14,038 bases of DNA from Sulfurovum sp. (GTDB lineage: Bacteria > Campylobacterota > Campylobacteria > Campylobacterales > Sulfurovaceae): the NCBI GenBank assembly GCA_015663065.1, contig DQSX01000132.1, forward strand, positions 1-14,038, given 5' to 3'. The translations under genes were made by a program, and so were the position numbers. Of this stretch, positions 6,904-13,374 are shown piece by piece. Positions within the stretch are counted from its first letter, which is position 1, and each line of letters opens with the position of its first letter. The notes beneath the pieces are model-generated. The model saw only the letters and a program-made list of their open reading frames with translations. It did no database searches and had not been told where the DNA came from.

Positions 6904-7962
6904 ATGGATTTATTATTACTCTATTTCTTCGCTGCGGTGGGAATATCCTTTCTCTGTTCTGTACTTGAGTCTGTGTTACTCTCCGTCAATATGGCGTATG
7001 TTTCTGTACTCGAGAAAGAGAAGCCACAAGCAGGTAAACTGCTTAGAAACCATAAAGAGAACATTAGCAAGTCTATAGCATCTATTCTCATACTCAATAC
7101 CATTGCAAATACACTGGGTGCTGCTGCTGTTGGTGCACAGGCAAAAAATATTTATGGAAATGAAGCTGTCTTTTATGTTTCAGCTGTTTTGACCTTTGCC
7201 ATTTTATTCTTCTCTGAGATTATTCCTAAGACTATTGGTGCGGTTCACTGGAAGGCACTTGCCCCAACGGCTGCTTATGTGATACGTTTTTTTATATGGT
7301 TGACCTATCCGATCATCCTTCTTACGATGTTTGTGACAAACCGCATCTCTAAAGATGATGATATGACGAGTCTTACCAAAGAAGAACTCATAGAGAGTAC
7401 ACTGATGAGTGAAGATGATGGTGTGCTGGATGAAAAAGAGTCTGATGTCATTGAAAATATCTTGCTTTTGGACAAGATCAAGATACACGAGATACTCACA
7501 CCAAGAACCGTTGTATTTGGGCTGGATGGTGACCGAAGCATCAAAGATATTATTGAAACAGAAGATGCAATTTTTAAATTTTCACGTGTTCCTGTCTATT
7601 CGAAAAATATAGAACAGATCACAGGTATGATCATGACCAAAAAGATCTTTAAACAGGCATTGATCGATGACTCTGTTGCCCTTAAAACCATTCAAAAAGA
7701 TATTTACAGGATCAATGAAAATATTCCGGTCTCCATGGCACTGGATCTTTTTATCAAGAAAAAAGAGCATATGTTCCTGGTACTTGACTCTTACGATCAA
7801 ACTGAAGGTATTGTGACACTGGAAGATTGTGTGGAGACTATTCTGGGGGTAGAGATCATCGATGAGAGTGACTCTGATGCAGATATGAGAGAAGTGGCGA
7901 AACAAAAAATGCGCATGAAGAGACGTCAGGACAACGCATCCAATGGCAATGAAGCAGTCTAA
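6904..7962 (+). CDS. CNNM/CorB-type transmembrane protein with CBS domain pair (hemolysin-like)
   Basis: Encodes 352 residues. The CNNM (DUF21) membrane domain covers about 1-150, with LESVLLSVN (21-29), the helix ILNTIANTLGAAAVG (63-77) and SEIIPKTIG (104-112), all diagnostic. A CBS pair covers about 192-312 (ILTPRTVVFGLDGD; FLVLDSYDQTEGIVTLEDCVETILG). The C-terminus is a short charged tail, and the CorC_HlyC domain seen in many longer relatives is absent. Family members transport Mg2+, generally outward or in exchange for Na+, and some are annotated as hemolysins without direct proof. The start is 16 nt after mgtE; AAGGA lies about 13 nt away, a longer spacing than usual. Being next to mgtE supports a role in Mg2+ balance, which is an inference. 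Confidence 0.9.
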   Translation: MDLLLLYFFAAVGISFLCSVLESVLLSVNMAYVSVLEKEKPQAGKLLRNHKENISKSIASILILNTIANTLGAAAVGAQAKNIYGNEAVFYVSAVLTFAILFFSEIIPKTIGAVHWKALAPTAAYVIRFFIWLTYPIILLTMFVTNRISKDDDMTSLTKEELIESTLMSEDDGVLDEKESDVIENILLLDKIKIHEILTPRTVVFGLDGDRSIKDIIETEDAIFKFSRVPVYSKNIEQITGMIMTKKIFKQALIDDSVALKTIQKDIYRINENIPVSMALDLFIKKKEHMFLVLDSYDQTEGIVTLEDCVETILGVEIIDESDSDADMREVAKQKMRMKRRQDNASNGNEAV

Positions 7963-7965
7963 AAG

Positions 7966-9303
7966 ATGTCCTTAGCAACACTGGGTCTTTCAGATACTAT
8001 TCTCAAAGCATTAAAAGAAAAAGGCTATGAGTCCGCAACACCTATACAAAAAGCACTTATCCCTGCAATGTTTACACGTCGTGACATTATGGCAGGAGCA
8101 CAAACGGGTACAGGGAAGACAGCAGGATTTTCTCTGCCTATTCTTCACGAGTTAGCAAAAAGTTTTGTTGAAGGACAGCATTATCCTAAAGCAGTTATTT
8201 TGGTACCTACCCGTGAACTGGCAAAACAGGTACATGCAAGCATTGATACGTATGGGAAGTATCTTCCACTTAAAAGTATTGTCCTTTTTGGTGGTGCCAA
8301 TTTAACTTCACAGGCGAATAGACTGAAAGCCGGTGCAGATATCATTGTAGCAACAAGTGGACGCTTGCTTGAACATATAGGGCAAAAGAATATCAATCTT
8401 GAGAGTGTAGATTACCTGGTATTGGATGAGGCAGATACCATTTTAGATATGGGTTTTGTACATGAAGTAAGCAAGATACTCCAACACCTTCCGTCAAGAA
8501 GACAAAATATACTGATCTCTGCAACACTTACGGGAAGCGTAAAACGATTGGCAGAGCAGATCCTTCAGAAGCCCAAACTGATAGAAGTAGACAGTATGGG
8601 CACTTCGGCAGGCTCAGTGACCCAAGTAGTGTATCCTGTAGTTAAAGAGAAGAAGATGGAACTGCTCTCTTACCTTATAGGTTCCCGCAACTATAAACAT
8701 GTACTTGTCTTTGTACGTAAAAAAGAGGTGGCTGATGAAGTAGCTAAAGAGCTGAATCTCTCCGGACTTAAAACAGCTGTGATCCACGGAGGTAAAAGTT
8801 CCGGGGAGAGAAGCCGTGCACTCGAAGGTTTCAAAGAGGAAAAGATACGTGTCCTTGTAGCCACTGATATCGCAGCGCGTGGGTTGGATATCCCTACATT
8901 GGGTGTGGTGATGAATTATGATATTCCACACGTTACGGGAGACTACATTCATCGTATCGGTCGTACTGGTAGAGCAGGGGCTAAGGGATTGGCAATTACG
9001 CTCATATCACCTGGAGAAATGGTAGCACTCAAAGATGTGGAACGGCTTATGGGAAAAACCCTGCCACAAGAGAAGCTTGAAGGGTACGCACCAAAAGTCA
9101 CAGCGACCCAAAAAGGTGCTCGTAAAAAAAACAATGAACACAAAAATACAGATGGTGCTTTTGGAAATAAAAAGAAAAAAACTGTTTTTACTCCCAAAAG
9201 TAAAAAACGCAAAACGACCAAGCGGGATGCATTTAAAGCGTATGATGCAGCAAAACCGAAGGTAGATAAAAAAGATAAAAAACGTGGAAGAGGACGGAAA
9301 TAA
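7966..9303 (+). CDS. DEAD-box RNA helicase (RhlE-like)
   Basis: Encodes 445 residues of an ATP-dependent RNA helicase likely acting in ribosome assembly or RNA turnover. Motifs in order: Q motif GYESATPIQ (20-28), I AQTGTGKT (45-52), Ia PTRELAKQ (81-88), GG (109-110), Ib TSGRL (130-134), II DEAD (154-157), III SAT (185-187), IV VLVFVRK (246-252), V ATDIAARGLD (299-308), VI HRIGRTGR (329-336). The tail from about 380 is Lys/Arg-rich and probably binds RNA without specificity; it ends GRGRK. Motif Ib usually reads TPGR, so the serine is a small oddity. The ATG lies 3 nt after the CNNM stop without a clear Shine-Dalgarno site, suggesting coupled translation. RhlE is the closest well-known group, but a specific symbol is not secure. 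Confidence 0.95.
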   Translation: MSLATLGLSDTILKALKEKGYESATPIQKALIPAMFTRRDIMAGAQTGTGKTAGFSLPILHELAKSFVEGQHYPKAVILVPTRELAKQVHASIDTYGKYLPLKSIVLFGGANLTSQANRLKAGADIIVATSGRLLEHIGQKNINLESVDYLVLDEADTILDMGFVHEVSKILQHLPSRRQNILISATLTGSVKRLAEQILQKPKLIEVDSMGTSAGSVTQVVYPVVKEKKMELLSYLIGSRNYKHVLVFVRKKEVADEVAKELNLSGLKTAVIHGGKSSGERSRALEGFKEEKIRVLVATDIAARGLDIPTLGVVMNYDIPHVTGDYIHRIGRTGRAGAKGLAITLISPGEMVALKDVERLMGKTLPQEKLEGYAPKVTATQKGARKKNNEHKNTDGAFGNKKKKTVFTPKSKKRKTTKRDAFKAYDAAKPKVDKKDKKRGRGRK

Positions 9304-9480
9304 ATGGCAATACCTGAAGATATAGGATGCAGTAACGAGAGTTGTGTAGATGCACCAAAGTGTGAAAGAACAGTGATCTATGAAAACGGTACAGCAAGAG
9401 AAGTAAAAAGTTTTGGCGGAACACCGGACAAAGGCTGTGGAAAATTTTTGCCTAAAAAGAACAGTAAAAAAGATCAGTAA
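9304..9480 (+). CDS. Small four-cysteine protein of unknown function
   Basis: Encodes 58 residues, starting MAIPEDIGCSNESCVDAPKC and ending in a lysine-rich tail. Cysteines are at 9, 14, 20 and 45 (C-x4-C-x5-C, then GCGKF), a set that could bind one metal ion or an iron-sulfur centre. The ATG follows the helicase stop codon with no gap (TAAATGG). AGAGGA in the last helicase codons, about 9 nt upstream, serves as ribosome binding site, so the gene is the last member of the mgtE operon. No signal peptide or membrane segment is seen. I do not recognise a family. The even codon pattern, good ribosome binding site and patterned cysteines argue that it is a real gene. Confidence 0.7.
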   Translation: MAIPEDIGCSNESCVDAPKCERTVIYENGTAREVKSFGGTPDKGCGKFLPKKNSKKDQ

Positions 9481-9503
9481 AAAAGATTAAATCATATTTG
9501 CAC

Positions 9504-9509
9504 TATAAT
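9504..9509 (+). promoter_or_regulatory. -10 box upstream of the decayed antiporter gene
   Basis: A perfect TATAAT lies 29 nt before the ATG at 9539; the leader carries AAGGAA at 9529-9534 as ribosome binding site. The start signals of this gene are therefore intact although its coding region is broken. Confidence 0.6.
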
Positions 9510-9538
9510 AGTTACTAACGGTACATAGAAGGAACTTA

Positions 9539-10353
9539 ATGTCACTTATTGACTATTCTGCTTCACTGCTCTCTTTTCTTGTCCCGGCATTACTATTGTC
9601 TTGGCTATCACTACAGGACGTGTAGTGCTTTCTCTTCTCACCGGTGCGATCATCGGGGCATTGATGCTCAATGGTTTTGGCTTGGAGAGTTTTTCTTCCA
9701 TCTGGGGAAAATTCTATGGTATTTTTATTTCTGACGGCAGTATAGATATTTGGACATTGAATATTTTTCTTTTTCTTGTGCTTCTTGGTGGTACCACAGC
9801 TGTACTCAAAGGTGCAGGTACCATGAAAGAGGCAATGGTCATCTTGACTGCAGCATGGTTGGTAGGAGCGATCATTAAAGATCTGCAGACTGGTTCGTAT
9901 ATTGCCTCTTTGGTGAAAGAGCATTTGGACTTAAATTATTTACCTGCATTGATCTTTATTTTATCTGCTGTGATGGCATTTGCAACGGGTACAAGCTGGG
10001 GTACTTTTGGTATTATGATTGGTATTACCGCAGGGATCGCGGTGGAAACAGATCCTGCACAGATATTGGTATTGCTTTCTGCTGTACTGTCGGGTGCAGT
10101 CATGGGTGACCATTGCTCACCTATCTCCGACACAACGATCCTCTCATCCATTGGGGCACAATCGAATCATATTGATCACGTTAAGACGTAGATCCCTTAT
10201 GCACTCATATCTGAGGCTGCTACATTGGGAGGTTTCCTGACCATAGGAATCACAGGGAGCCTAGCACTCTCCTGGATTGTAAGTATTACCGCCATTGTGA
10301 CTATCGTTCTTCTGTTAAAAGTAAATCAGAAGAGAGCTACTTCGACTCTTTAA
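9539..10353 (+). pseudogene. Decayed NhaC-type Na+/H+ antiporter
   Basis: The reconstructed protein starts MSLIDYSASLLSFLVPAL and continues in another frame as TIVLAITTGRVVLSLLTGAIIGALML, as NhaC proteins do. Three lesions are visible. (1) One base is missing near 9592: TTACT where TTAACT would keep frame; without it the first frame stops at a TAG about ten codons later. (2) After FLFLVLLGG (near 9790) the sequence jumps to AVLKGAGTMKEAMVIL-AAWLVG, which belongs to the second half of the family. The central part, including the usual DDYFN-x-LTVG region, is absent. About 270 codons remain, against 430 or more in the family. (3) TAG at 10189-10191 replaces the conserved Gln of HVKTQIPYAL; the frame then continues to TAA at 10351-10353. 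The C-terminal signature (ATGTSWGTFGIM, SGAVMGDHCSPISDTT) is intact. The 3' end overlaps truD by 17 nt. The gene cannot make a working antiporter. Confidence 0.88.
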
Positions 10354-11431
10354 GTGAAAACTTTCCTATCTCTTCTAAAAAGGTTGTTGCATATGAGCCT
10401 TTTGGAAGAGTGAATTCAGCGGTAAGTTTTTTTGATTCTTTTTCATAAGATGTTCCCACCTCTTTGGGCCATATCCAGGCAAAACGTCTGTCACCTTTTA
10501 AGGCAGACAATTCTGTATCGTCATACGCTTCTTCCAGATAATAGGCATCCGATTTTGCACGCTCAGTATTTGCACCGCAAAGCAGCCCGGTAGGAGATAC
10601 TTTCTTTTGTTCAAAAGCCTGTGCACTTTGTGTCATGTCTTTGACAAAGTTCATCTTGCCATAAGGGTAAGGCATTATGATGTCTCCGATGAAAAGTTTA
10701 AAAAATTGTGCTTGTTTAGCCAAGACCTTAACCAGTTCAAGAGGATATTGCAGCTTTTTAGCTGCAAATTCTGCTTTGTCTGCAGTGATAATGGTTGAGA
10801 GTTTTACTCTTTGTCCCAGCCATTTGTTAAAAAGATGACTCTGATAAGCCGAGACAAGCAGTTTCTCTTTACTGCCTTTAAGTTTTTTCCCTGAATGGGC
10901 CAGTTCTTTGCCTTGCAGGTAAGAACGGCTGTCTTCTCCAAAACGCTGATAGCCATAGTAGTTTGGTATCCCTTTACTCTGCATCATCTTCGCAGTGGTA
11001 TTGAAGAATTTTGCATCACTCTCAGAGATATAATGCAGTACAATAGAAAAGCTGTTCCCTTTTAAATGGCCTATTTTGATGGGTGCTTTGTTGTAGGTAC
11101 GTTCGAGTATCTCTATCTTTTCTGTAGTGAGATTTTTGTTGAGTTCTCTTTCGTACTGTTTAGGTAAAGAGATGTACTGAATGGTCGTAGCATTCTTATC
11201 TTTCAATCCTGCATAGCCAATATCACGCTCCTGTAGTCCTGTTGCTTTTGCCAAAACGGTAATGAGTTTCCAGGTACTCATGTCGGTCTTTTTGATCTTG
11301 AGTATGAGGTAGTTCCCGGTACCTGTAAAAGTGTACAGAGGAATCTCCTCAACAAAGAAACGTTCCACAGTTTGTTTAAAATCAAATTTTAGAGGGGTAT
11401 GATTATATGCGTAATTTTTTATGTGATTCAT
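10337..11431 (-). CDS. truD: tRNA pseudouridine(13) synthase TruD
   Basis: Encodes 364 residues from the ATG at 11431. The enzyme converts U13 of tRNA-Glu (and a few others) to pseudouridine. The signature GYAGLKDKNATT holds the catalytic aspartate, D78 in this numbering against D80 in E. coli. Also typical are FKQTVERFFVEEIPLY near the N-terminus, NYYGYQRFGED, and SAYQSHLFNKWLGQR. The frame extends upstream to an ATG at 11482 (17 more residues, MIFYTHYIKSLFGYNSS), but these do not resemble family N-termini. The shorter form puts the catalytic residue where expected and begins MNHIKNYAYNHTPLKFDF, as relatives do. A TATAAT lies 6 nt before the short start, hinting at a leaderless message. The next minus-strand gene ends only 15 nt upstream of the long start, so read-through from it is also possible. 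Confidence 0.93.
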   Translation of the reverse strand: MNHIKNYAYNHTPLKFDFKQTVERFFVEEIPLYTFTGTGNYLILKIKKTDMSTWKLITVLAKATGLQERDIGYAGLKDKNATTIQYISLPKQYERELNKNLTTEKIEILERTYNKAPIKIGHLKGNSFSIVLHYISESDAKFFNTTAKMMQSKGIPNYYGYQRFGEDSRSYLQGKELAHSGKKLKGSKEKLLVSAYQSHLFNKWLGQRVKLSTIITADKAEFAAKKLQYPLELVKVLAKQAQFFKLFIGDIIMPYPYGKMNFVKDMTQSAQAFEQKKVSPTGLLCGANTERAKSDAYYLEEAYDDTELSALKGDRRFAWIWPKEVGTSYEKESKKLTAEFTLPKGSYATTFLEEIGKFSLKESK

Positions 11432-11437
11432 GCTGGA

Positions 11438-11443
11438 ATTATA
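11438..11443 (-). promoter_or_regulatory. Possible -10 box giving leaderless truD mRNA
   Basis: On the minus strand TATAAT ends 6 nt before the ATG at 11431, so transcription from it would begin at or very near the A of the start codon. A second TATAAT at 11485-11490 would start transcription just inside the longer reading frame, giving a leader of about 45 nt. Neither start codon has a good Shine-Dalgarno site. Confidence 0.4.
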
Positions 11444-11497
11444 GCCAAATAACGATTTGATATAATGGGTATAGAAGATCATTCATTATAGTTTCTC

Positions 11498-12283
11498 TTA
11501 GCCGCATTTTCCCGGAGCACATTTCATGCCTCCGCATTTTCCTTCTATTTTACTTTTAATACTGCCTGACTGCATACTGTCTATCATCTTCTGGGTCTCT
11601 TGTGGATGGGCTATGAATTTGTATCCTTTGTAGAGGGTGAATAGACCGTAAAATACCACAAGCATTGCTGCCAGTTTCATCATGGTACCTCTAAGAGAAC
11701 CTTTTTGCAGGAATTTGGTGATGCTTCCCAAAAAGAAGAGAGCAGGGATGGTCGCCAGACCAAAGGTTGCCATAACTATGGCACCCCAGAGAGGAGAGGC
11801 TGTACTTGCTGCAAAGATAGCAAAAGAGTAGACAAGTCCGCAGGGGATAATGCCGTTGAGCATACCAAGCAGGTAAAAGCTTGATAGTGTTTTAGAAGAG
11901 ATCAGCTGCCTAAAAGTATTTTGGTACCAGGTATTTTTTGACACAGACCACTCTGCAGAATTTAAGAATTTTAGGTTACCGAGCAAAGAGAGACCGGCCA
12001 GGATCATCAGCATACCTGTGAGTACAAAAAGAACACCTTTGGTAGTAGGTGTAAAGGCAATAGCCTGACCCAGAAGTCCAAACACCGCACCCAAAATAGT
12101 ATAGGTCGTTACACGGCCAAAATTATAGGCAAGATGTGAAATGGTCTGTTCTCCCCATGTATTTTTCTGGTCTATTTTAGTAGAACTATATGCAACGACA
12201 ATACCCCCGCACATTCCAATACAGTGACCCACAGAGCCTAAAAATGCTGTACTTAAAATAATAAGAAGGTCAATATTGTTCAT
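11498..12283 (-). CDS. TauE/SafE (DsbD_2-like) membrane protein with Cys-rich EGKCG tail
   Basis: Encodes 261 residues with about six membrane helices. The first helix carries GHCIGMCGG (19-27; H20, C21, C25), a mark of the COG2836/DsbD_2 family. LGMLNGIIPCGLVY (139-152; C148) is the matching second-half signature. These proteins are labelled sulfite exporters, but several are linked to copper or cytochrome oxidase maturation, and the Cys/His residues in helices suit metal or thiol transfer. After the last helix, a soluble stretch (about 225-261) ends with EGKCGGMKCAPGKCG, placing C250, C255 and C260 at five-residue spacing. This tail is not a normal part of the family. GGAG about 8 nt before the ATG supports the start. 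The gene lies 15 nt or more upstream of truD and is divergent from the TerB-like gene. Substrate is unknown; copper handling is my best inference. Confidence 0.85.
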   Translation of the reverse strand: MNNIDLLIILSTAFLGSVGHCIGMCGGIVVAYSSTKIDQKNTWGEQTISHLAYNFGRVTTYTILGAVFGLLGQAIAFTPTTKGVLFVLTGMLMILAGLSLLGNLKFLNSAEWSVSKNTWYQNTFRQLISSKTLSSFYLLGMLNGIIPCGLVYSFAIFAASTASPLWGAIVMATFGLATIPALFFLGSITKFLQKGSLRGTMMKLAAMLVVFYGLFTLYKGYKFIAHPQETQKMIDSMQSGSIKSKIEGKCGGMKCAPGKCG

Positions 12284-12377
12284 AGTTGGGTCTCCATAGT
12301 GAGGGCTTGATAGAAAAAATTACATAACTATAGTAAAATTTTGTTAAAATGGTGTTAATTATCTTTTAAGGAGTGTC
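12284..12377. promoter_or_regulatory. Divergent promoter region
   Basis: This 94-nt AT-rich gap separates the minus-strand TauE/SafE gene from the plus-strand TerB-like gene. On the plus strand TAAAAT at 12345-12350 is a candidate -10 box; TATAGT/TACTAT around 12329-12335 reads as a -10-like box on both strands. AAGGAG at 12368-12373 is the ribosome binding site of the next gene. No clear -35 is seen. Confidence 0.4.
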
Positions 12378-12818
12378 ATGTTTAAAGTATTTAAACGTAA
12401 TGTAGTGAAAATGTTCAGAGAACTTTTGGTCTATCACAACAGTTCGTTGGAGTTTCGTGCAAAAATATTGACACTGATGGTCTCATCCAACGGAGAGATA
12501 TGTGAATGTGAAAAACAGAAACTTAAAGAGATCGCCTATAAAATATATAATGAAGATCCTGAAAGAGCGGAGCTTCTTATAGAGACAGTCAAAGAGTATC
12601 ATGACAAGATCATTACCAATAACGGTTTGGACTTTGAACATCTCATTCAGCTGGTAGCAAAAGAGGTACGTGAAGTAAAACGTTTTCACCAAAAGATAGA
12701 TATAGGACTTCTTATGGAGTTACATGACTGTATAGAGGATGAGGAGGATAGAATGTTCCAAATGCGTATTGTAGAGTTTTTACAGAATCTTAAAGAAGAG
12801 TACGGAGAGGCTGCCTGA
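12378..12818 (+). CDS. TerB-like helical protein
   Basis: Encodes 146 residues, nearly all helical and soluble. EFRAKILTLMVSSNGEICECEKQKLKEIA (about 25-53) resembles the TerB pattern of a hydrophobic helix, an (N/D)G turn and an acidic helix; further amphipathic helices follow with a Glu/Asp-rich end (IEDEEDRMF). TerB domains occur in tellurite-resistance and other stress proteins and often bind metal through acidic residues, but here only the fold is suggested. AAGGAG lies 4 nt before the ATG. The stop codon overlaps the next start (TGATG at 12816-12820), so translation is coupled to the acylphosphatase. The role is unknown; it may be just a conserved Campylobacterota protein of this fold. 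Confidence 0.7.
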   Translation: MFKVFKRNVVKMFRELLVYHNSSLEFRAKILTLMVSSNGEICECEKQKLKEIAYKIYNEDPERAELLIETVKEYHDKIITNNGLDFEHLIQLVAKEVREVKRFHQKIDIGLLMELHDCIEDEEDRMFQMRIVEFLQNLKEEYGEAA

Positions 12819-13093
12819 TGGAGTGGTACAGGTTTATTGTCTTTGGTAAAGTGCAGGGTGTGTTTTACAGAAAGTCTGTCTCACAGGCTTTGATGAAAAA
12901 ACAGTTTAAAGGATACATACAAAATCTCTCTGACGGCACGGTGGAAGTGGTGGCCGAAGTGTTTGATGAGGATTTAGATACATTTATCTCTATACTCAAA
13001 GAGGGGTCATTGCTGAGTTCAGTTGATGATATAAACTATGAGATCATCAATGATGTGGAGTTCAATACAGATGGTTTTGAAATACGCTACTGA
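12818..13093 (+). CDS. acyP: Acylphosphatase
   Basis: Encodes 91 residues, the standard length for this ferredoxin-like fold. It hydrolyses carboxyl-phosphate bonds such as acetyl phosphate or carbamoyl phosphate in the cytoplasm. FGKVQGVFYRKSV (9-21) is the phosphate-binding loop with catalytic R18, and GYIQNLSDGTVEVVAE (32-47) contains the second catalytic residue N36. These match R23 and N41 of the mammalian enzyme. The usual aromatic pair before the arginine reads FY here, a conservative change. The ATG overlaps the previous stop by one base, indicating coupled translation with the TerB-like gene. A REP-like palindrome follows within 10 nt of the stop. Confidence 0.95.
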   Translation: MEWYRFIVFGKVQGVFYRKSVSQALMKKQFKGYIQNLSDGTVEVVAEVFDEDLDTFISILKEGSLLSSVDDINYEIINDVEFNTDGFEIRY

Positions 13094-13098
13094 TCTGT

Positions 13099-13142
13099 CC
13101 TTGGGCAGGCTCAGGAACCGTTGGCTGAGCTTATCGAAGTCA
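13099..13142. repeat. REP-like imperfect palindrome
   Basis: GGCAGGCTCAG (13104-13114) and CTGAGCTTATCGAAGTC (13125-13141) form an imperfect stem: AGGCTCAG (13107-13114) pairs with CTGAGCTT (13125-13132) including one G-T wobble, and outer pairs continue to about 13100/13139 with mismatches. The right arm closely resembles the GAGCTTGTCGAAG core of dispersed palindromes found in many proteobacterial genomes. It lies in the 77-nt gap after the acylphosphatase and may also act as a transcription or mRNA-stability barrier. Confidence 0.6.
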
Positions 13143-13170
13143 GAAATATACAAGGAAAGAGGTATACATA

Positions 13171-13371
13171 ATGTCTAGTGGTTGGGGTTGTCAGTTCATG
13201 GGTACAAAAGGGGATGACAGAGAGTGGTGTTTAAAGCTGCACCATCACTGTGAACCGGGATGTAAAGGCTGCATTATTGCAGGGCAGGTAGAGTTCTCTA
13301 CACCTAATGTAAGTGAAGAGCAGGAGAGAAAAGTAAAAAAACGGAGTGACGATCCTTTAGCAGAAAGATAA
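13171..13371 (+). CDS. Small Cys-rich protein of unknown function
   Basis: Encodes 66 residues. Cysteines fall at 7, 20, 27, 31 and 34 with three consecutive histidines before C27 (KLHHHCEPGCKGCII), a dense His/Cys cluster that could bind a metal ion or an iron-sulfur centre. The C-terminal half is charged (EEQERKVKKRSDDPL). No signal peptide or membrane helix is seen. The upstream AAGGAAAGAGG is a reasonable ribosome binding site although somewhat distant from the ATG. The stop is 3 nt before the TSUP permease start, so the two are probably co-transcribed. I do not recognise a characterised family. Confidence 0.75.
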   Translation: MSSGWGCQFMGTKGDDREWCLKLHHHCEPGCKGCIIAGQVEFSTPNVSEEQERKVKKRSDDPLAER

Positions 13372-13374
13372 GTC

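Noticed and set aside
9590..9600. Programmed ribosomal frameshift in the antiporter gene
   Set aside because: There is no slippery heptamer at the site, and the gene has two other disabling changes, so decay explains it better.
9553..9924. Minus-strand open frame of 123 codons opposite the antiporter remnant
   Set aside because: Its product is His/Ser/Cys-rich without recognisable domains and it mirrors codons of the plus-strand remnant; no ribosome binding site is evident.
10189..10191. Amber codon as recoding or readthrough site
   Set aside because: A single CAG-to-TAG change at a conserved Gln in a gene already damaged elsewhere needs no special decoding.
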